DNA of 64,000 nucleotides from Lawsonella clevelandensis. Lineage in GTDB: Bacteria; Actinomycetota; Actinomycetes; Mycobacteriales; Mycobacteriaceae. The stretch is taken from positions 1,773,447 to 1,837,446 of the forward strand of contig NZ_CP009312.1 of assembly GCF_001293125.1 (NCBI RefSeq). Reading direction: 5' to 3'. Below the pieces are notes generated by a model. It did not search any database. It was given only the letters and a program-made list of their open reading frames with translations, and had not been told where the DNA came from. Shown here piece after piece: positions 38,364 through 49,400 of the stretch. Made by a program: the position numbers and the translations under genes. Each line of letters starts with the position of its first letter. Position 1 is the stretch's first letter.

Positions 38364-41225
38364 ATGGCGGAACGCCTGGTCGTGAGGGGTGCGCGCGAAC
38401 ATAACTTGAAAGGTGTTGACCTCGACCTGCCCCGCGATGCGTTCATCTGCTTCACCGGTCTTTCGGGTTCCGGCAAGTCCTCCCTCGCTTTCGACACCAT
38501 CTTTGCGGAGGGACAACGCCGTTACGTGGAGTCCCTTTCTGCCTATGCGCGGCAGTTCCTAGGGCAGATGGACAAGCCTGACGTTGAGATCATCGAGGGG
38601 TTGTCCCCGGCAGTATCTATCGATCAAAAGGCGACCAATCGTAATCCCCGCTCGACAGTGGGCACCATCACCGAAATCTACGATTATCTACGACTGCTCT
38701 ATGCGCGTGCCGGTACTGCACACTGCCCAGAGTGTGGTGCAGTTATTTCCCGGCAGACTCCCCAGCAGATTGTCGACCAAGTGCTGGAACTACCAGAACG
38801 GGAGAAATTCCAGATTCTAGCTCCGGTGGCGCGTACCCGAAAAGGTGAGTTTCACGATCTCTTTAGCCGTCTTCAAAGCGAAGGTTTCGCGCGGGTTCGA
38901 GTAGATGGGCGCATCTATTCACTGAGTGAGCCTCCTGTTTTAAAAAAGCAAGAGAAGCACGATATCGACGTCGTTGTTGACCGCATGATGGTGAAGGCAT
39001 CAGCAAAGCAGCGTCTGACTGATTCCATTGAAACAGCGTTAAATCTGGCGAACGGCATTGTCGTCATCGAATGCGTTGACAAAGCTGAGGATGATCCGGA
39101 CCGCATGATGCGTTTCTCGGAGCGAATGGCGTGTCCGAATGGTCACCGTCTCGACCTTGACGAACTGGAGCCCCGCTCGTTTTCCTTTAACTCCCCGTAT
39201 GGCGCCTGTCCAGACTGTGATGGGTTGGGATCGCACATGAAGCTCGATCCTGCACTCATTGTGCAGGATGGGGACAAGAGCCTGTCAGAGGGGGCGGTTT
39301 TGCCGTGGGCGTATGGTGCTAACCAAAGCTACTTCCAAAAGCTGTTGGGTGGCCTTGCGGAGGCCATGGGCTTTTCTATGGACACTCCCTGGGATGAGCT
39401 CACCGCTGCACAACGCAAGGCAGTGTTGTACGGATCGTCTCACGAAGTGCATGTGAGTTATAAGAATCGGTTCGGTCGGCGCCGCAGTTATAACGCCCCC
39501 TTCGAGGGTGTCATTCCTTATATCAACCGTAAGCTCGAGTACACCGATTCGGAAAGTCTGAAAGATCGCTACCAGTCATTTATGCGGCCGGTGCCGTGTG
39601 AGTCTTGCCAGGGGAAGCGCCTGCGTCCCGAGATTTTGGCGGTTATTCTTGCTACGGATGATGGTCGTGAACTCAATATTGCGGATATGACTGATCTTTC
39701 GATTGACGAGTGTCTGGAGGTCATCAATCATCTTCAGCTCGGGAGTCGGGAAGCTGCGATTGCACACAGTATTATCAAGGAAGTTCGTGCTCGCCTCCAG
39801 TTCCTGCTGGATGTGGGGCTTAACTACCTGACACTGTCCCGTGCCGCAGCCAGTCTGTCTGGAGGGGAAGCGCAGCGTATCCGGCTTGCCACCCAGATTG
39901 GATCAGGGCTGGCGGGCGTTCTGTATGTACTCGATGAGCCGTCAATTGGGCTGCATCAACGGGATAATCGCAAGCTTATTGCTACTCTTAAACGCCTCCG
40001 CGATCTCGGAAACACCCTCATTGTCGTGGAGCACGACGAGGAGACTATGCAGGAAGCCGATTGGGTTGTTGACATTGGCCCAGGAGCAGGCGAATTTGGC
40101 GGAGAGATTGTCCATTCAGGGTCCTATGAGGATCTTCTGAAGGCAGAGAATTCGCTGACTGGTGCCTATTTGTCGGGACGGCGCACTATTCCAGTACCTG
40201 CTGTTCGGCGTCCAATAGATACAGATCGGATGCTTACTGTTGTGGATGCGCGTGAGAATAACTTGCAGCATATTGATGTGCAGTTCCCGCTGGGCGTGCT
40301 GACCTGCGTCACCGGTGTCTCTGGCTCTGGTAAGTCGACCTTGGTGAACGACATTCTTGCCACCGCCTTAGCGAATGAGCTTAACCATGCCCGGCAGGTG
40401 CCGGGCTCTCATAAGCGGATTGAAGGTCTGGAGCACCTGGACAAATTGGTACAGGTCGATCAGTCGCCTATTGGGCGTACTCCACGGTCCAACCCGGCAA
40501 CCTATACCGGAGTCTTTGACAAGATACGTGGGCTTTTTGCCGCTACTCCTGATGCCAAAATGCGGGGCTACAAACCCGGTCGCTTCTCCTTCAATGTGAA
40601 GGGAGGACGGTGTGAAGCCTGTCATGGTGATGGCACGATCAAAATCGAGATGAACTTCCTCCCGGATGTCTACGTTCCGTGTGAAGTCTGCCATGGTCAT
40701 CGCTATAACCGGGAGACGCTGGAGGTGTGCTACAAGGGCAAGAACATCTCTGAGGTGTTGGATATGCCCATTGTTGAGGCTGCTGAGTTCTTTAAGCCCA
40801 TCACGAGTATCCACCGTTATCTCAGCACACTGGTGGATGTGGGCTTGGGATATGTGCGGTTAGGGCAGCCTGCCACCTCACTGTCTGGGGGTGAAGCGCA
40901 ACGTGTGAAGTTGGCTGCTGAACTGCAAAAGCGCTCAACTGGGAGCACGGTATATATTCTTGACGAACCGACTACCGGTCTGCACTTTGAAGACATCCGT
41001 AAGTTGCTCGACGTCATCAACGGTCTGGTTGATAAGGGCAATACGGTTATTGTCATTGAGCATAATCTTGACGTCATTAAGTCTGCAGATTGGGTCATTG
41101 ATCTCGGGCCCGAAGGCGGATCCGGCGGCGGTCGCATTGTGGCAGCGGGAACGCCCGAAGAAATCGCGCAGGTTCCGGAGTCCTTCACTGGGCAGTTTTT
41201 GGCAGAGATGTTTACCTCGTCGTAG
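38364..41225 (+). CDS. uvrA: UvrABC system protein A
   Basis: UvrA is the damage-sensing ABC-type ATPase of excision repair. The 953-residue protein has two nucleotide-binding modules (first Walker [10 protein letters not shown]; second GVSGSGKST), two signature motifs ([12 protein letters not shown] and [12 protein letters not shown]), and the zinc-finger cysteines [16 protein letters not shown] and CEVCHG. ATG 38364 follows GGAGGA. No clear actinobacterial LexA box is visible upstream; CGAACATGC at about 38295 matches only a left half-site. Confidence 0.97.
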   Translation: MAERLVVRGAREHNLKGVDLDLPRDAFICFTGLSGSGKSSLAFDTIFAEGQRRYVESLSAYARQFLGQMDKPDVEIIEGLSPAVSIDQKATNRNPRSTVGTITEIYDYLRLLYARAGTAHCPECGAVISRQTPQQIVDQVLELPEREKFQILAPVARTRKGEFHDLFSRLQSEGFARVRVDGRIYSLSEPPVLKKQEKHDIDVVVDRMMVKASAKQRLTDSIETALNLANGIVVIECVDKAEDDPDRMMRFSERMACPNGHRLDLDELEPRSFSFNSPYGACPDCDGLGSHMKLDPALIVQDGDKSLSEGAVLPWAYGANQSYFQKLLGGLAEAMGFSMDTPWDELTAAQRKAVLYGSSHEVHVSYKNRFGRRRSYNAPFEGVIPYINRKLEYTDSESLKDRYQSFMRPVPCESCQGKRLRPEILAVILATDDGRELNIADMTDLSIDECLEVINHLQLGSREAAIAHSIIKEVRARLQFLLDVGLNYLTLSRAAASLSGGEAQRIRLATQIGSGLAGVLYVLDEPSIGLHQRDNRKLIATLKRLRDLGNTLIVVEHDEETMQEADWVVDIGPGAGEFGGEIVHSGSYEDLLKAENSLTGAYLSGRRTIPVPAVRRPIDTDRMLTVVDARENNLQHIDVQFPLGVLTCVTGVSGSGKSTLVNDILATALANELNHARQVPGSHKRIEGLEHLDKLVQVDQSPIGRTPRSNPATYTGVFDKIRGLFAATPDAKMRGYKPGRFSFNVKGGRCEACHGDGTIKIEMNFLPDVYVPCEVCHGHRYNRETLEVCYKGKNISEVLDMPIVEAAEFFKPITSIHRYLSTLVDVGLGYVRLGQPATSLSGGEAQRVKLAAELQKRSTGSTVYILDEPTTGLHFEDIRKLLDVINGLVDKGNTVIVIEHNLDVIKSADWVIDLGPEGGSGGGRIVAAGTPEEIAQVPESFTGQFLAEMFTSS

Positions 41226-41264
41226 AAGAGAGACTATTCGCGTGCTACGGCGAGTAGCGCCGAA

Positions 41265-41293
41265 TTGGTATTCCCGGGCTTTTTCGGTAAACT
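41265..41293 (+). promoter_or_regulatory. infC operon promoter (TTGGTA-N17-TAAACT)
   Basis: TTGGTA (41265-41270) and TAAACT (41288-41293) are exactly 17 bp apart. The start site would be near 41300, leaving a leader of about 235 nt. Confidence 0.65.
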
Positions 41294-41299
41294 AGTCAC

Positions 41300-41534
41300 T
41301 AAGACCGTCTGAAGTATGCTTCAGAAGCAAGTGGAGTCCCATCCCACCAGTCGACGTCAGGAGCGTAGCTCCGATTGTTTCCTGGTCCGTTAGGTCCCTT
41401 CCCCGTATGCGTCGGGTGGTGAGGATAGTAACGGTCGATGGGCCCTGCCGGTAGCAAGACTGCCGCAGGGCTTTTTTCGTGGATGCTATGGGATACACTT
41501 CGGTCACCAGAATCCGAACTATTGAGGAGTCCCC
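41300..41534 (+). promoter_or_regulatory. Structured leader of infC-rpmI-rplT with internal terminator
   Basis: The 235-nt leader contains hairpin TCTGAAG-TATG-CTTCAGA (41308-41325), hairpin GGAGC-GTA-GCTCC (41360-41372) and a terminator ending in six T (41442-41477), all ahead of infC. Such a layout indicates control by attenuation. Leaders binding L20 control this operon in other bacteria; whether L20 or IF3 acts here is unknown. Confidence 0.6.
41442..41477 (+). terminator. Attenuator terminator in the infC leader
   Basis: GCCCTGC (41442-41448) pairs with GCAGGGC (41465-41471) and is followed by TTTTTT. It ends 58 bp before infC, so read-through is needed for expression of the operon from the upstream promoter. 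Confidence 0.75.
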
Positions 41535-42080
41535 ATCAGCAATCAAGACGCCCGCATTAATGAGCGAATCCGTGTTCCCGAAGTCCGCCTGGTAGGTCCC
41601 AACGGGGAACAGGTGGGCATTGTAGGTGTGGAGCAGGCTCTCAAGCTGGCGTACGAGGCTGACCTCGACCTGGTCGAGGTTGCTCCCAATGCTCACCCGC
41701 CCGTGTGCAAGATTATGGACTACGGCAAGTTCAAGTACGAGGCTGCGCAGAAAGCTCGCGAAGCCCGCAAGAACCAGCAGCAGACCGTGATCAAGGAGCA
41801 GAAGCTTCGTCCCAAGATCGACGACCACGACTACGAGACCAAGAAGGGAAACGTTGTTCGTTTCCTCAATAAAGGCTCCAAGGTCAAGGTGACCATCATG
41901 TTCCGCGGACGTGAGCAATCTCGTCCTGAACTGGGCTACCGCCTTCTCGAACGTCTTGCCAATGACGTCGAAGAGTACGGCTTTGTCGAGGCTCGCCCGA
42001 AACAAGATGGCCGCAATATGACGATGGTTATTGCTCCCCACCGCGGGAAGAAGACTCGTCAGCAGGCTGGAGAAGACTAA
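41535..42080 (+). CDS. infC: Translation initiation factor IF-3 (ATC start codon)
   Basis: IF3 proofreads start-codon choice on the 30S subunit. The conserved N-terminus ([19 protein letters not shown]) lies upstream of the first GTG (41613) and its frame is closed by TGA at 41523, with no ATG, GTG or TTG in between. The only well-placed initiation codon is ATC 41535, six bases downstream of GAGGAG. Use of AUU/AUC-type starts by infC is known and lets IF3 repress itself. The product is 181 residues with both IF3 domains ([44 protein letters not shown]). Confidence 0.95.
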   Translation: MSNQDARINERIRVPEVRLVGPNGEQVGIVGVEQALKLAYEADLDLVEVAPNAHPPVCKIMDYGKFKYEAAQKAREARKNQQQTVIKEQKLRPKIDDHDYETKKGNVVRFLNKGSKVKVTIMFRGREQSRPELGYRLLERLANDVEEYGFVEARPKQDGRNMTMVIAPHRGKKTRQQAGED

Positions 42081-42147
42081 CTTCGGTTGGCTCTCCGCCC
42101 CATGGATCCCCCGATCAGCCCCTGATCACGAGAAGAACTGAGGAATA

Positions 42148-42339
42148 ATGCCTAAGCAGAAGACCCACAAGGGAACCGCTAAGCGCTTCAAGAAGACCGG
42201 TAGCGGCAAACTCTCCCGCGAGATGGCCAACAAGCGCCACCTCCTGGAGCACAAGTCCTCCCGTCGCACCCGTCGCATTTCCGGCACCACTGACGTTGCC
42301 ACCGCTGACGTGAAGCGCATTAAGCGCCTCCTCGGCTAA
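42148..42339 (+). CDS. rpmI: 50S ribosomal protein L35
   Basis: A 63-residue, very basic protein beginning [15 protein letters not shown] and containing [15 protein letters not shown], the hallmark of L35. TGAGGA precedes ATG 42148. It sits between infC and rplT in the standard operon. Confidence 0.97.
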   Translation: MPKQKTHKGTAKRFKKTGSGKLSREMANKRHLLEHKSSRRTRRISGTTDVATADVKRIKRLLG

Positions 42340-42395
42340 CACTTAGCCAGCACACCAAGACTTTTTTATCCCCTAACAATCGACAGGATGACATC

Positions 42396-42779
42396 GTGGC
42401 ACGAGTAAAGCGGGCAGTGAATGCCCAGAAGAAGCGTCGCACCATACTGGAAGGTGCCTCCGGCTACCGCGGTCAGCGTTCCCGCCTCTACCGCAAGGCT
42501 AAGGAGCAGACCCTCCACTCAATGACTTACTCCTACCGGGACCGCCGTGCCCGTAAGGGAGACTTCCGCAAACTGTGGATCGCACGGATTAACGCTGCCG
42601 CTCGCCAGAACGACATGACCTACAACCGCTTCATGCAGGGTCTGCGTCTTGCCGGCATCGATCTGGATCGTAAGGTTCTCGCGGAAATCGCTGTCTCTGA
42701 CGCCGCTGCCTTCACTGCGCTGGTGGATGCCGCTCGCAAGGCACTGCCGGAGGACGTCAACGCCCCCGCTGCTGAGTAG
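42396..42779 (+). CDS. rplT: 50S ribosomal protein L20
   Basis: A 127-residue basic protein with [29 protein letters not shown] and [14 protein letters not shown], typical of L20, an early 23S rRNA assembly protein. GTG 42396 is preceded by AGGA. In many bacteria L20 also controls this operon by binding its leader; the leader at 41300-41534 is a possible target. The methyltransferase gene follows 17 bp later. Confidence 0.97.
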   Translation: MARVKRAVNAQKKRRTILEGASGYRGQRSRLYRKAKEQTLHSMTYSYRDRRARKGDFRKLWIARINAAARQNDMTYNRFMQGLRLAGIDLDRKVLAEIAVSDAAAFTALVDAARKALPEDVNAPAAE

Positions 42780-42796
42780 CAGTAAAGCGCACGCCT

Positions 42797-43624
42797 GTGG
42801 TACACCATACTTCTGAACGACCCGTGGAGATCTTCACCGAACGAACTCCGCGGGTCGTTTCCGCGGCTAAACTTCACCGCCCAGCGCAGCGACGTAAAAC
42901 TGGGCAGTTTCTCGCAGAAGGGTGGAATGCCGTCTCCGAGGCCATTCGTTACGGTGATGTCATTGATGTCTACGTCACTGAGGACGCCGCTGCACGCTTT
43001 GCCAGTACGGTGGTGAGCGCCCGCGATCGTCGCTTGCATGTTCACTACATCAGCCCGAAAGCAGACAAGCTCCTCACCGACACTGTCACGCCGCCTGGCA
43101 TTTACGCTGTCTGCCAGTCGACAGTGACTGATCTGGCGACAGCTCTCGACCAACAGCCTCACCCACAGCTGGTGCTGGTAGGCGTTGACACTAATGATCC
43201 TGGCAATGCGGGGACAATGGTCCGACTCGCCGACGCCTTTGGTGCGGATCTCGTGGTTTTTGCTGGTCATTCAGTCGATCCCGAGAACACAAAGTGTGTG
43301 CGCTCATCCGCGGGCAGCATCTACCACCTGCCAGTATGCCGGGAGAGCGATACAGAAGCCGCCCTCACCGCGTTGCAGAGCTGCGGCATCCAACTGCTGG
43401 CGACAACAATGGACGGAGAAGTGCGTCTGGACCAGGCAGAGCAGCTGCTGAGCCGTCCCACCGCGTGGCTGATGGGCAGTGAAGCACACGGTCTCGACCC
43501 GGCTGTTGCCGCTCAAGCTGACCACACTGTCACTATCCCTATCCGAGGTCGGGCGGAGAGTCTGAACCTCGCCACCGCCGCCTCGATCTGCCTCTACACT
43601 TCCGCAACAGCACAGCAGGCGTGA
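42797..43624 (+). CDS. SpoU/TrmH-family RNA 2'-O-methyltransferase
   Basis: The 275-residue protein has an N-terminal substrate-binding domain (residues 1-105; KTGQFLAEGWNAVSEAI) and a SPOUT domain with motif 1 (DPGNAGTMVRLADAFGAD), motif 2 (MGSEAHGLDP) and motif 3 (IPIRGRAESLNLATAASICLY). It methylates ribose in rRNA, most likely 23S; the target cannot be read from sequence. GTG 42797 has no strong ribosome site. The position between rplT and pheS is usual in Actinobacteria. Confidence 0.93.
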   Translation: MVHHTSERPVEIFTERTPRVVSAAKLHRPAQRRKTGQFLAEGWNAVSEAIRYGDVIDVYVTEDAAARFASTVVSARDRRLHVHYISPKADKLLTDTVTPPGIYAVCQSTVTDLATALDQQPHPQLVLVGVDTNDPGNAGTMVRLADAFGADLVVFAGHSVDPENTKCVRSSAGSIYHLPVCRESDTEAALTALQSCGIQLLATTMDGEVRLDQAEQLLSRPTAWLMGSEAHGLDPAVAAQADHTVTIPIRGRAESLNLATAASICLYTSATAQQA

Positions 43625-43660
43625 AGCCCGGCCGGGTCATGCACTAGGCTAGAGGCTTGA

Positions 43661-44734
<1,074 letters not shown>

Positions 44735-44794
44735 ACCCAGCACATATCCCTCAGACATCTATTCCACTCGCTTTCCCGCTTACAAGGATGTACC

Positions 44795-47287
44795 GTGTTC
44801 GTTCCCCAAAGTTGGCTCACTGAGACCCTCGACAAGTGCAACCCGGGCTGGTCTGTCAGTACCGCAGACCTCGACGCTGGCTTCGTGAAGGTTGGTTTCG
44901 AAATCGAGGGTGTTCCGCAGCCTCTCCCTACTATTACCGGACCACTGGTGGTGGGCCAGGTGATGGAGATTGAAGAACTAGAAGGCTTCAAGAAGCCTAT
45001 CCGTTTCTGCCATGTGGAGGTCGGAAACGATAATGGGGAGCTACAGGAGATTATCTGCGGTGCGCGCAACTTCAAGCTCCACGACCTGGTCATCGTTGCA
45101 CTTCCCGGGACTGTCCTCCCTGGCGGTTTTGAGATCAGCGAACGCAAAACGTATGGCCACATGTCCCGCGGCATGATGTGCTCAGCTACCGAGCTGGGTA
45201 TTGGGCAGGACCACTCCGGCATTATTACCCTCCGGCCGGGAACTGCCGACCCGGGTAGCGACGCCTACGAACTGCTCCAGCTTGATGATGCTGTCTTTGA
45301 AGTGAACATCACCCCGGACCGCGGTTATGCACTGTCGGTACGTGGGTTGGCCCGCGAGATTGCGACTTCCTTTGGCCTCACCTACGACGATATTGCGGTT
45401 GCACAAGAGCTTGGAAATGAAGGAGAGGCGTGGCCCGTTACTATTGATCCGGAGACTGGTGCAGATCGTTTTATTGCGCGTCGCGTCACAGGTATTGATC
45501 CGCAGGCCGTCACTCCCTGGTGGATGCAGCGGCGTTTGCTGCTCTCCGGAGTACGTCCCATCAGCCCGGCGGTGGACGTGACGAACTATGTCATGCTGGA
45601 GCTCGGGCAGCCGATGCACGCTTACGATGTGTCGAAATTGCAGGGCGGTATAACCGTGCGGTGCGCTCAGGCTGGCGAGAAGCTCGTCACTCTCGATGAT
45701 GTGGAACGAGAGCTGTCTGTGGAAGATGTCATTATCGCCGATGATTCTGGTGCCATCGGTTTGGCTGGTGTGATGGGCGGTGCTTCCACCGAGGTAGGTG
45801 AGGACACCACGGACATTCTCTTCGAAGCCGCACACTTCGATTCTCTTCATGTTTTCCGCACTGGACGCCGCCATAAGCTCAGCTCGGAATCCTCTCGTCG
45901 TTTCGAGCGCAAGGTCGACCCAGTCGTGTGTCGTGCTGCTGCTGACCGTGCTGCTACCCTCTTGATGGAGATCGCCGGCGGCACCGTAGAGCCGCTGCTG
46001 ACCGATGTCGGCGATATTTCCCTGGCGGCGCCGATTGTCTTCCCCGACAATCGGCCTAGCGTTGTGGCTGGTGTGGATTATCCTGCTGGTACCACTCGGC
46101 GTCGTCTGGAAGAGGTGGGTTGCACGGTCGAGGACACTCCCGGGGAGCCCGGCATGCTGACTGTCACTCCGCCGACGTGGCGCCCTGATCTGCAGATGCG
46201 CGCCGATCTGGTGGAAGAAGTGCTGCGTTTGGAAGGGCTGGAACAGATTCCAGTAAGGCTCCCGCACGCACCGTCTGGTCGTGGTCTGACCCCGGAGCAG
46301 CGCCGTCGCCGGATTGTGAACAAGGCATTGGCATATGCCGGTTACGTGGAGATTCTCCCCACCCCCTTCATGTCGAACAAGGTGTTTGACGAGTGGGGAT
46401 TGGCAGAGGATGATCCGCGGCGGACTGTCACCACTGTGCTCAATCCTCTCGATTCGGACTACGCATGCTTGGCGACGACCTTGCTCCCCTCGATGTTTGA
46501 TGTGGTGAAGCGGAACGTCTCCCGAGGCCAGCGCGATCTTGGTCTCTATGGTGTGGAAGAAGTATGTCTTCCGGATGAGTCCACTCGCCCCATGCCCATG
46601 CTGCCTACCAATAAGCGCCCCTCTGATGATGAGATTACCGCTTTGATGGCCGCTCTCCCGCAGCAGCCTCTGCATGTGGCTGCGGTGCTTACCGGTCTGC
46701 GTGATCAAGCCGGTCCGTGGGGTGAGGGACGTGCTGCCGATGTGTGGGACATTATTGAAGCCGCACGTCAGGTCGGTCGGGCTGTAGGTGCCGAATTCCA
46801 CTTCGAGAAGGCCGATCTGCTGCCGTGGCATCCCGGCCGCTGTGCTGCTGTTTATCTCGGCGATGAGCTAGTGGGCTACGCCGGTGAAGTCCACCCGCAG
46901 GTGCTTGAAAAGTGTGGATTGCCCGCTCGTATGTGCGCTATGGAGCTCAATGTGTCGGCTCTTCCTGAGGCATATCATGGACAGTCTCCAGTCGTCTCCC
47001 CCTACCCGCCGGTCTACCAGGACGTTGCATTGGTGGTGGAGAAGGATGTACCGCAGGCGGATATCGCGGCCGCCCTCTACGAGGGTGGGGGAGAACTTCT
47101 GGAAAGCGTCAAGCTATTCGATATTTATGAGTCGGAGCAGCTGGGAGCGGACAAGCGGTCCTTGGCCTTTGCGTTGAGCTTCCGGTCTACAGAGCGGACG
47201 TTGACGGAAGAAGATGCTTCCGCGGCCCGTGATGCGGCCGTGACGGTTGCTGCCGAACGTTTCGGCGCGGAGCTGCGGGCTATATAA
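44795..47287 (+). CDS. pheT: Phenylalanyl-tRNA synthetase beta subunit
   Basis: PheT binds tRNA and edits mischarged tyrosine. The 830-residue protein begins MFVPQSWLTETLDKC and contains the tRNA-binding OB fold (about 45-150), B3/B4 editing domain (TPDRGYALSVRGLAREIA, YVMLELGQPMHAYD), B5 domain, the synthetase-like core and a C-terminal FDX-ACB domain (SPYPPVYQDVALVVEKDV, FRSTERTLTEEDA). GTG 44795 follows AAGGA. It lies 60 bp after pheS. Confidence 0.97.
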   Translation: MFVPQSWLTETLDKCNPGWSVSTADLDAGFVKVGFEIEGVPQPLPTITGPLVVGQVMEIEELEGFKKPIRFCHVEVGNDNGELQEIICGARNFKLHDLVIVALPGTVLPGGFEISERKTYGHMSRGMMCSATELGIGQDHSGIITLRPGTADPGSDAYELLQLDDAVFEVNITPDRGYALSVRGLAREIATSFGLTYDDIAVAQELGNEGEAWPVTIDPETGADRFIARRVTGIDPQAVTPWWMQRRLLLSGVRPISPAVDVTNYVMLELGQPMHAYDVSKLQGGITVRCAQAGEKLVTLDDVERELSVEDVIIADDSGAIGLAGVMGGASTEVGEDTTDILFEAAHFDSLHVFRTGRRHKLSSESSRRFERKVDPVVCRAAADRAATLLMEIAGGTVEPLLTDVGDISLAAPIVFPDNRPSVVAGVDYPAGTTRRRLEEVGCTVEDTPGEPGMLTVTPPTWRPDLQMRADLVEEVLRLEGLEQIPVRLPHAPSGRGLTPEQRRRRIVNKALAYAGYVEILPTPFMSNKVFDEWGLAEDDPRRTVTTVLNPLDSDYACLATTLLPSMFDVVKRNVSRGQRDLGLYGVEEVCLPDESTRPMPMLPTNKRPSDDEITALMAALPQQPLHVAAVLTGLRDQAGPWGEGRAADVWDIIEAARQVGRAVGAEFHFEKADLLPWHPGRCAAVYLGDELVGYAGEVHPQVLEKCGLPARMCAMELNVSALPEAYHGQSPVVSPYPPVYQDVALVVEKDVPQADIAAALYEGGGELLESVKLFDIYESEQLGADKRSLAFALSFRSTERTLTEEDASAARDAAVTVAAERFGAELRAI

Positions 47288-47349
47288 AGACTTTCGGCAC
47301 GGCTGGGGAACAAGGCGACGACAACGAATTTTAGTGGAATGATGTGTGC

Positions 47350-48195
47350 ATGACCTTTATTTCACGAGAAGTTCCACGCGTCTTGTCTATTGCTGGCACT
47401 GACCCCACTGGCGGTGCGGGTCTACAGGCAGACCTGAAGTCTATTGCGGCAGCAGGCGGCTACGGTATGGCTGTGGTGACGGCGTTGGTGGCTCAGAATA
47501 CTTGCGGCGTTCGTTCCGTCCACACTCCTCCTTTGAGCTTTTTGCAGGAGCAGCTTGATGCCGTCACTGATGATGTTGTTATCGATGCGGTGAAGATTGG
47601 CATGCTGGGAGATACGGCCATTACCCAGTTAATTGGCGAATGGTTGCAGCAAGTTAAGCCGCCGGTGGTTGTTCTCGACCCGGTTATGGTGGCCACTAGT
47701 GGGGATCGGCTTTTGACTGCCGAGGCTGAGGAGGCAATGCGTGGCTTGGTCGCGACTGTTGGTGACGTTGCTGACCTTGCTGTTGTGACACCTAATGTTC
47801 CAGAACTTGCGGTGTTGGTGGGGCAGGATCGTGCCGAGAGTTTGGGGGAGGCGTTAGTGCAAGGTGAACGTGTGCTGGCGACGACGCAGGCCGCTGTCCT
47901 TGTTAAGGGTGGTCATCTGGAGTCGGAAACAATGACTGATACGTTGCTCCAGCGGGACGCTGATGCTGCCACGTTTACACATCCCCATGTGGCAACATCC
48001 AATACGCATGGGACGGGTTGTTCGTTGTCGTCTGGTTTGGCGACTCGCATTGCACAATCGGGCGACGTGGTGCGGGCGACTCAGTTGACGACTGATTGGT
48101 TGTATGGTGCCATTTTCCATTCCGATCTTTTAGAGGTTGGTAAAGGGCATGGGCCGGTATTCCATGGCTGGGAGACGGATCCCAGCTGTCAGTAG
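47350..48195 (+). CDS. thiD: Hydroxymethylpyrimidine/phosphomethylpyrimidine kinase
   Basis: ThiD phosphorylates HMP and HMP-P for thiamine synthesis. The 281 residues show SIAGTDPTGGAGLQADLK at the N-terminus, VVTALVAQNT, KIGMLGD, LDPVMVATSGDRLL and the anion-hole/catalytic segment NTHGTGCSLSSGLA. ATG 47350 is preferred over GTG 47344; neither has a strong ribosome site. No other thiamine gene is near. A pyridoxal-kinase role is possible but the motifs favour ThiD. Confidence 0.92.
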   Translation: MTFISREVPRVLSIAGTDPTGGAGLQADLKSIAAAGGYGMAVVTALVAQNTCGVRSVHTPPLSFLQEQLDAVTDDVVIDAVKIGMLGDTAITQLIGEWLQQVKPPVVVLDPVMVATSGDRLLTAEAEEAMRGLVATVGDVADLAVVTPNVPELAVLVGQDRAESLGEALVQGERVLATTQAAVLVKGGHLESETMTDTLLQRDADAATFTHPHVATSNTHGTGCSLSSGLATRIAQSGDVVRATQLTTDWLYGAIFHSDLLEVGKGHGPVFHGWETDPSCQ

Positions 48196-48277
48196 TTATC
48201 CTGTGTTGGCTGGTAATGCCTCTTTTTCAAGCCATATGTCGGGTGGAGAACGGGTGGTAGAGACACCCCAAAGGTTT

Positions 48278-48302
48278 TGAATAATATTGCAAAATGGTGA
48301 AT
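48278..48302 (+). promoter_or_regulatory. argC promoter and probable ArgR operator
   Basis: TAATAT (48282-48287) ends six bases before ATG 48294, a leaderless -10. TGAATAAT occurs twice, at 48278-48285 and 48298-48305, twenty bases apart, and TGAAT is the core half-site of bacterial ARG boxes. The two copies flank the -10 and the start codon, a position where ArgR, encoded six genes later, would block transcription. Confidence 0.5.
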
Positions 48303-49373
48303 AATCAAAGAATGAGTATATCAGTCGCAGTTGCTGGAGCCACCGGATACGCAGGATCCGAGATTCTTCGTCTCCTGCTTACCCATCCCGCCTATCAGAA
48401 TGGCGAGCTCACTCTTGGCGCCCTGTGCGCCAATAGCAACGCCGGCCAAAAGGTAGGCGAGTTTCATCCTCATTTGGCTCCGCTCGCCGATCGAACCTTT
48501 GTCGAAACCTCTCTCGAGACGCTGCAGGGACACGACGTCGTCTTTATGGCGCTGCCGCATGGCCACTCTGGCGCACTCGCCCACTCCCTGACTACTGTGG
48601 CCGCCGCTTCCGGACACGACGCCCCGCTCGTTATCGACTGTGCAGCAGACTTTCGTCTTCGTGATGCACAGGCCTGGGAGAAGTGGTACCAGTGCGAGTA
48701 CCAAGGATCCTGGGCCTACGGCCTACCGGAACTCCCCGGGCATCGTGACGCAGTGCGTGCTGCGCGCACCGTTGCAGTACCCGGCTGTTTCCCCACCGGT
48801 GCTTCCCTCGCTCTGTACCCCGCGGTCCAGGCAGGCATTACCGATGGGAATCTTTCCGTGGTCTCTTTTTCCGGTACCTCTGGCGCTGGAAAGGGAGCCA
48901 AGGTCGCCAACCTCCATGCCGAGGTGAGTGGTTCGGCGAAAGCCTATAACGTCGCCGGTCGGCACCGTCATACTCCGGAGATCTTGCAGAACATGCAAGA
49001 GCTCACCGAACAAGAACTTACGGTGAGTTTTACCCCAGTACTTGCCCCCATGACACGCGGTATCCTTACCACCGCTTTTGCGACAACCCACGCCACCCTA
49101 GAAGAGGTGCAGCGTCTCTACGAAGAGGCCTATCGTGATGAGCCTTTCATCCAGTTGCTTCCCTATGGGCAGCAACCACAGTCGAAGTCTGTCGTGGGAT
49201 CCAACAACGTACAAATTGCTGTCGACGTCGATACTGCTGCACACCGACTCGTCATTACCGCAGTCATCGATAATCTTGTGAAGGGTACCGCCGGCGCTGC
49301 AGTGCAGTGCATGAACCTTATGCTGGGATGGCCGGAAACCACCGGTCTCTACACCGTAGGTTTGGCTCCCTAA
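48294..49373 (+). CDS. argC: N-acetyl-gamma-glutamyl-phosphate reductase
   Basis: ArgC reduces N-acetylglutamyl phosphate to the semialdehyde with NADPH. The 359-residue protein has the Rossmann motif VAGATGYAGSEILRLL and the active-site cysteine in VPGCFPTGA. ATG 48294 is chosen because a TAATAT -10 sits six bases upstream; ATG 48312 (MSISVAVAG) is a possible alternative without a ribosome site. It heads the run argCJBDFRGH. Confidence 0.96.
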   Translation: MVNNQRMSISVAVAGATGYAGSEILRLLLTHPAYQNGELTLGALCANSNAGQKVGEFHPHLAPLADRTFVETSLETLQGHDVVFMALPHGHSGALAHSLTTVAAASGHDAPLVIDCAADFRLRDAQAWEKWYQCEYQGSWAYGLPELPGHRDAVRAARTVAVPGCFPTGASLALYPAVQAGITDGNLSVVSFSGTSGAGKGAKVANLHAEVSGSAKAYNVAGRHRHTPEILQNMQELTEQELTVSFTPVLAPMTRGILTTAFATTHATLEEVQRLYEEAYRDEPFIQLLPYGQQPQSKSVVGSNNVQIAVDVDTAAHRLVITAVIDNLVKGTAGAAVQCMNLMLGWPETTGLYTVGLAP

Positions 49374-49400
49374 CGTCTTCCAAAGAAGAGGAAAACCATC

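Noticed and set aside
45182-46831. 549-codon minus-strand frame opposite pheT
   Set aside because: It is wholly inside a certain gene and has low-complexity His/Arg-rich content without motifs.
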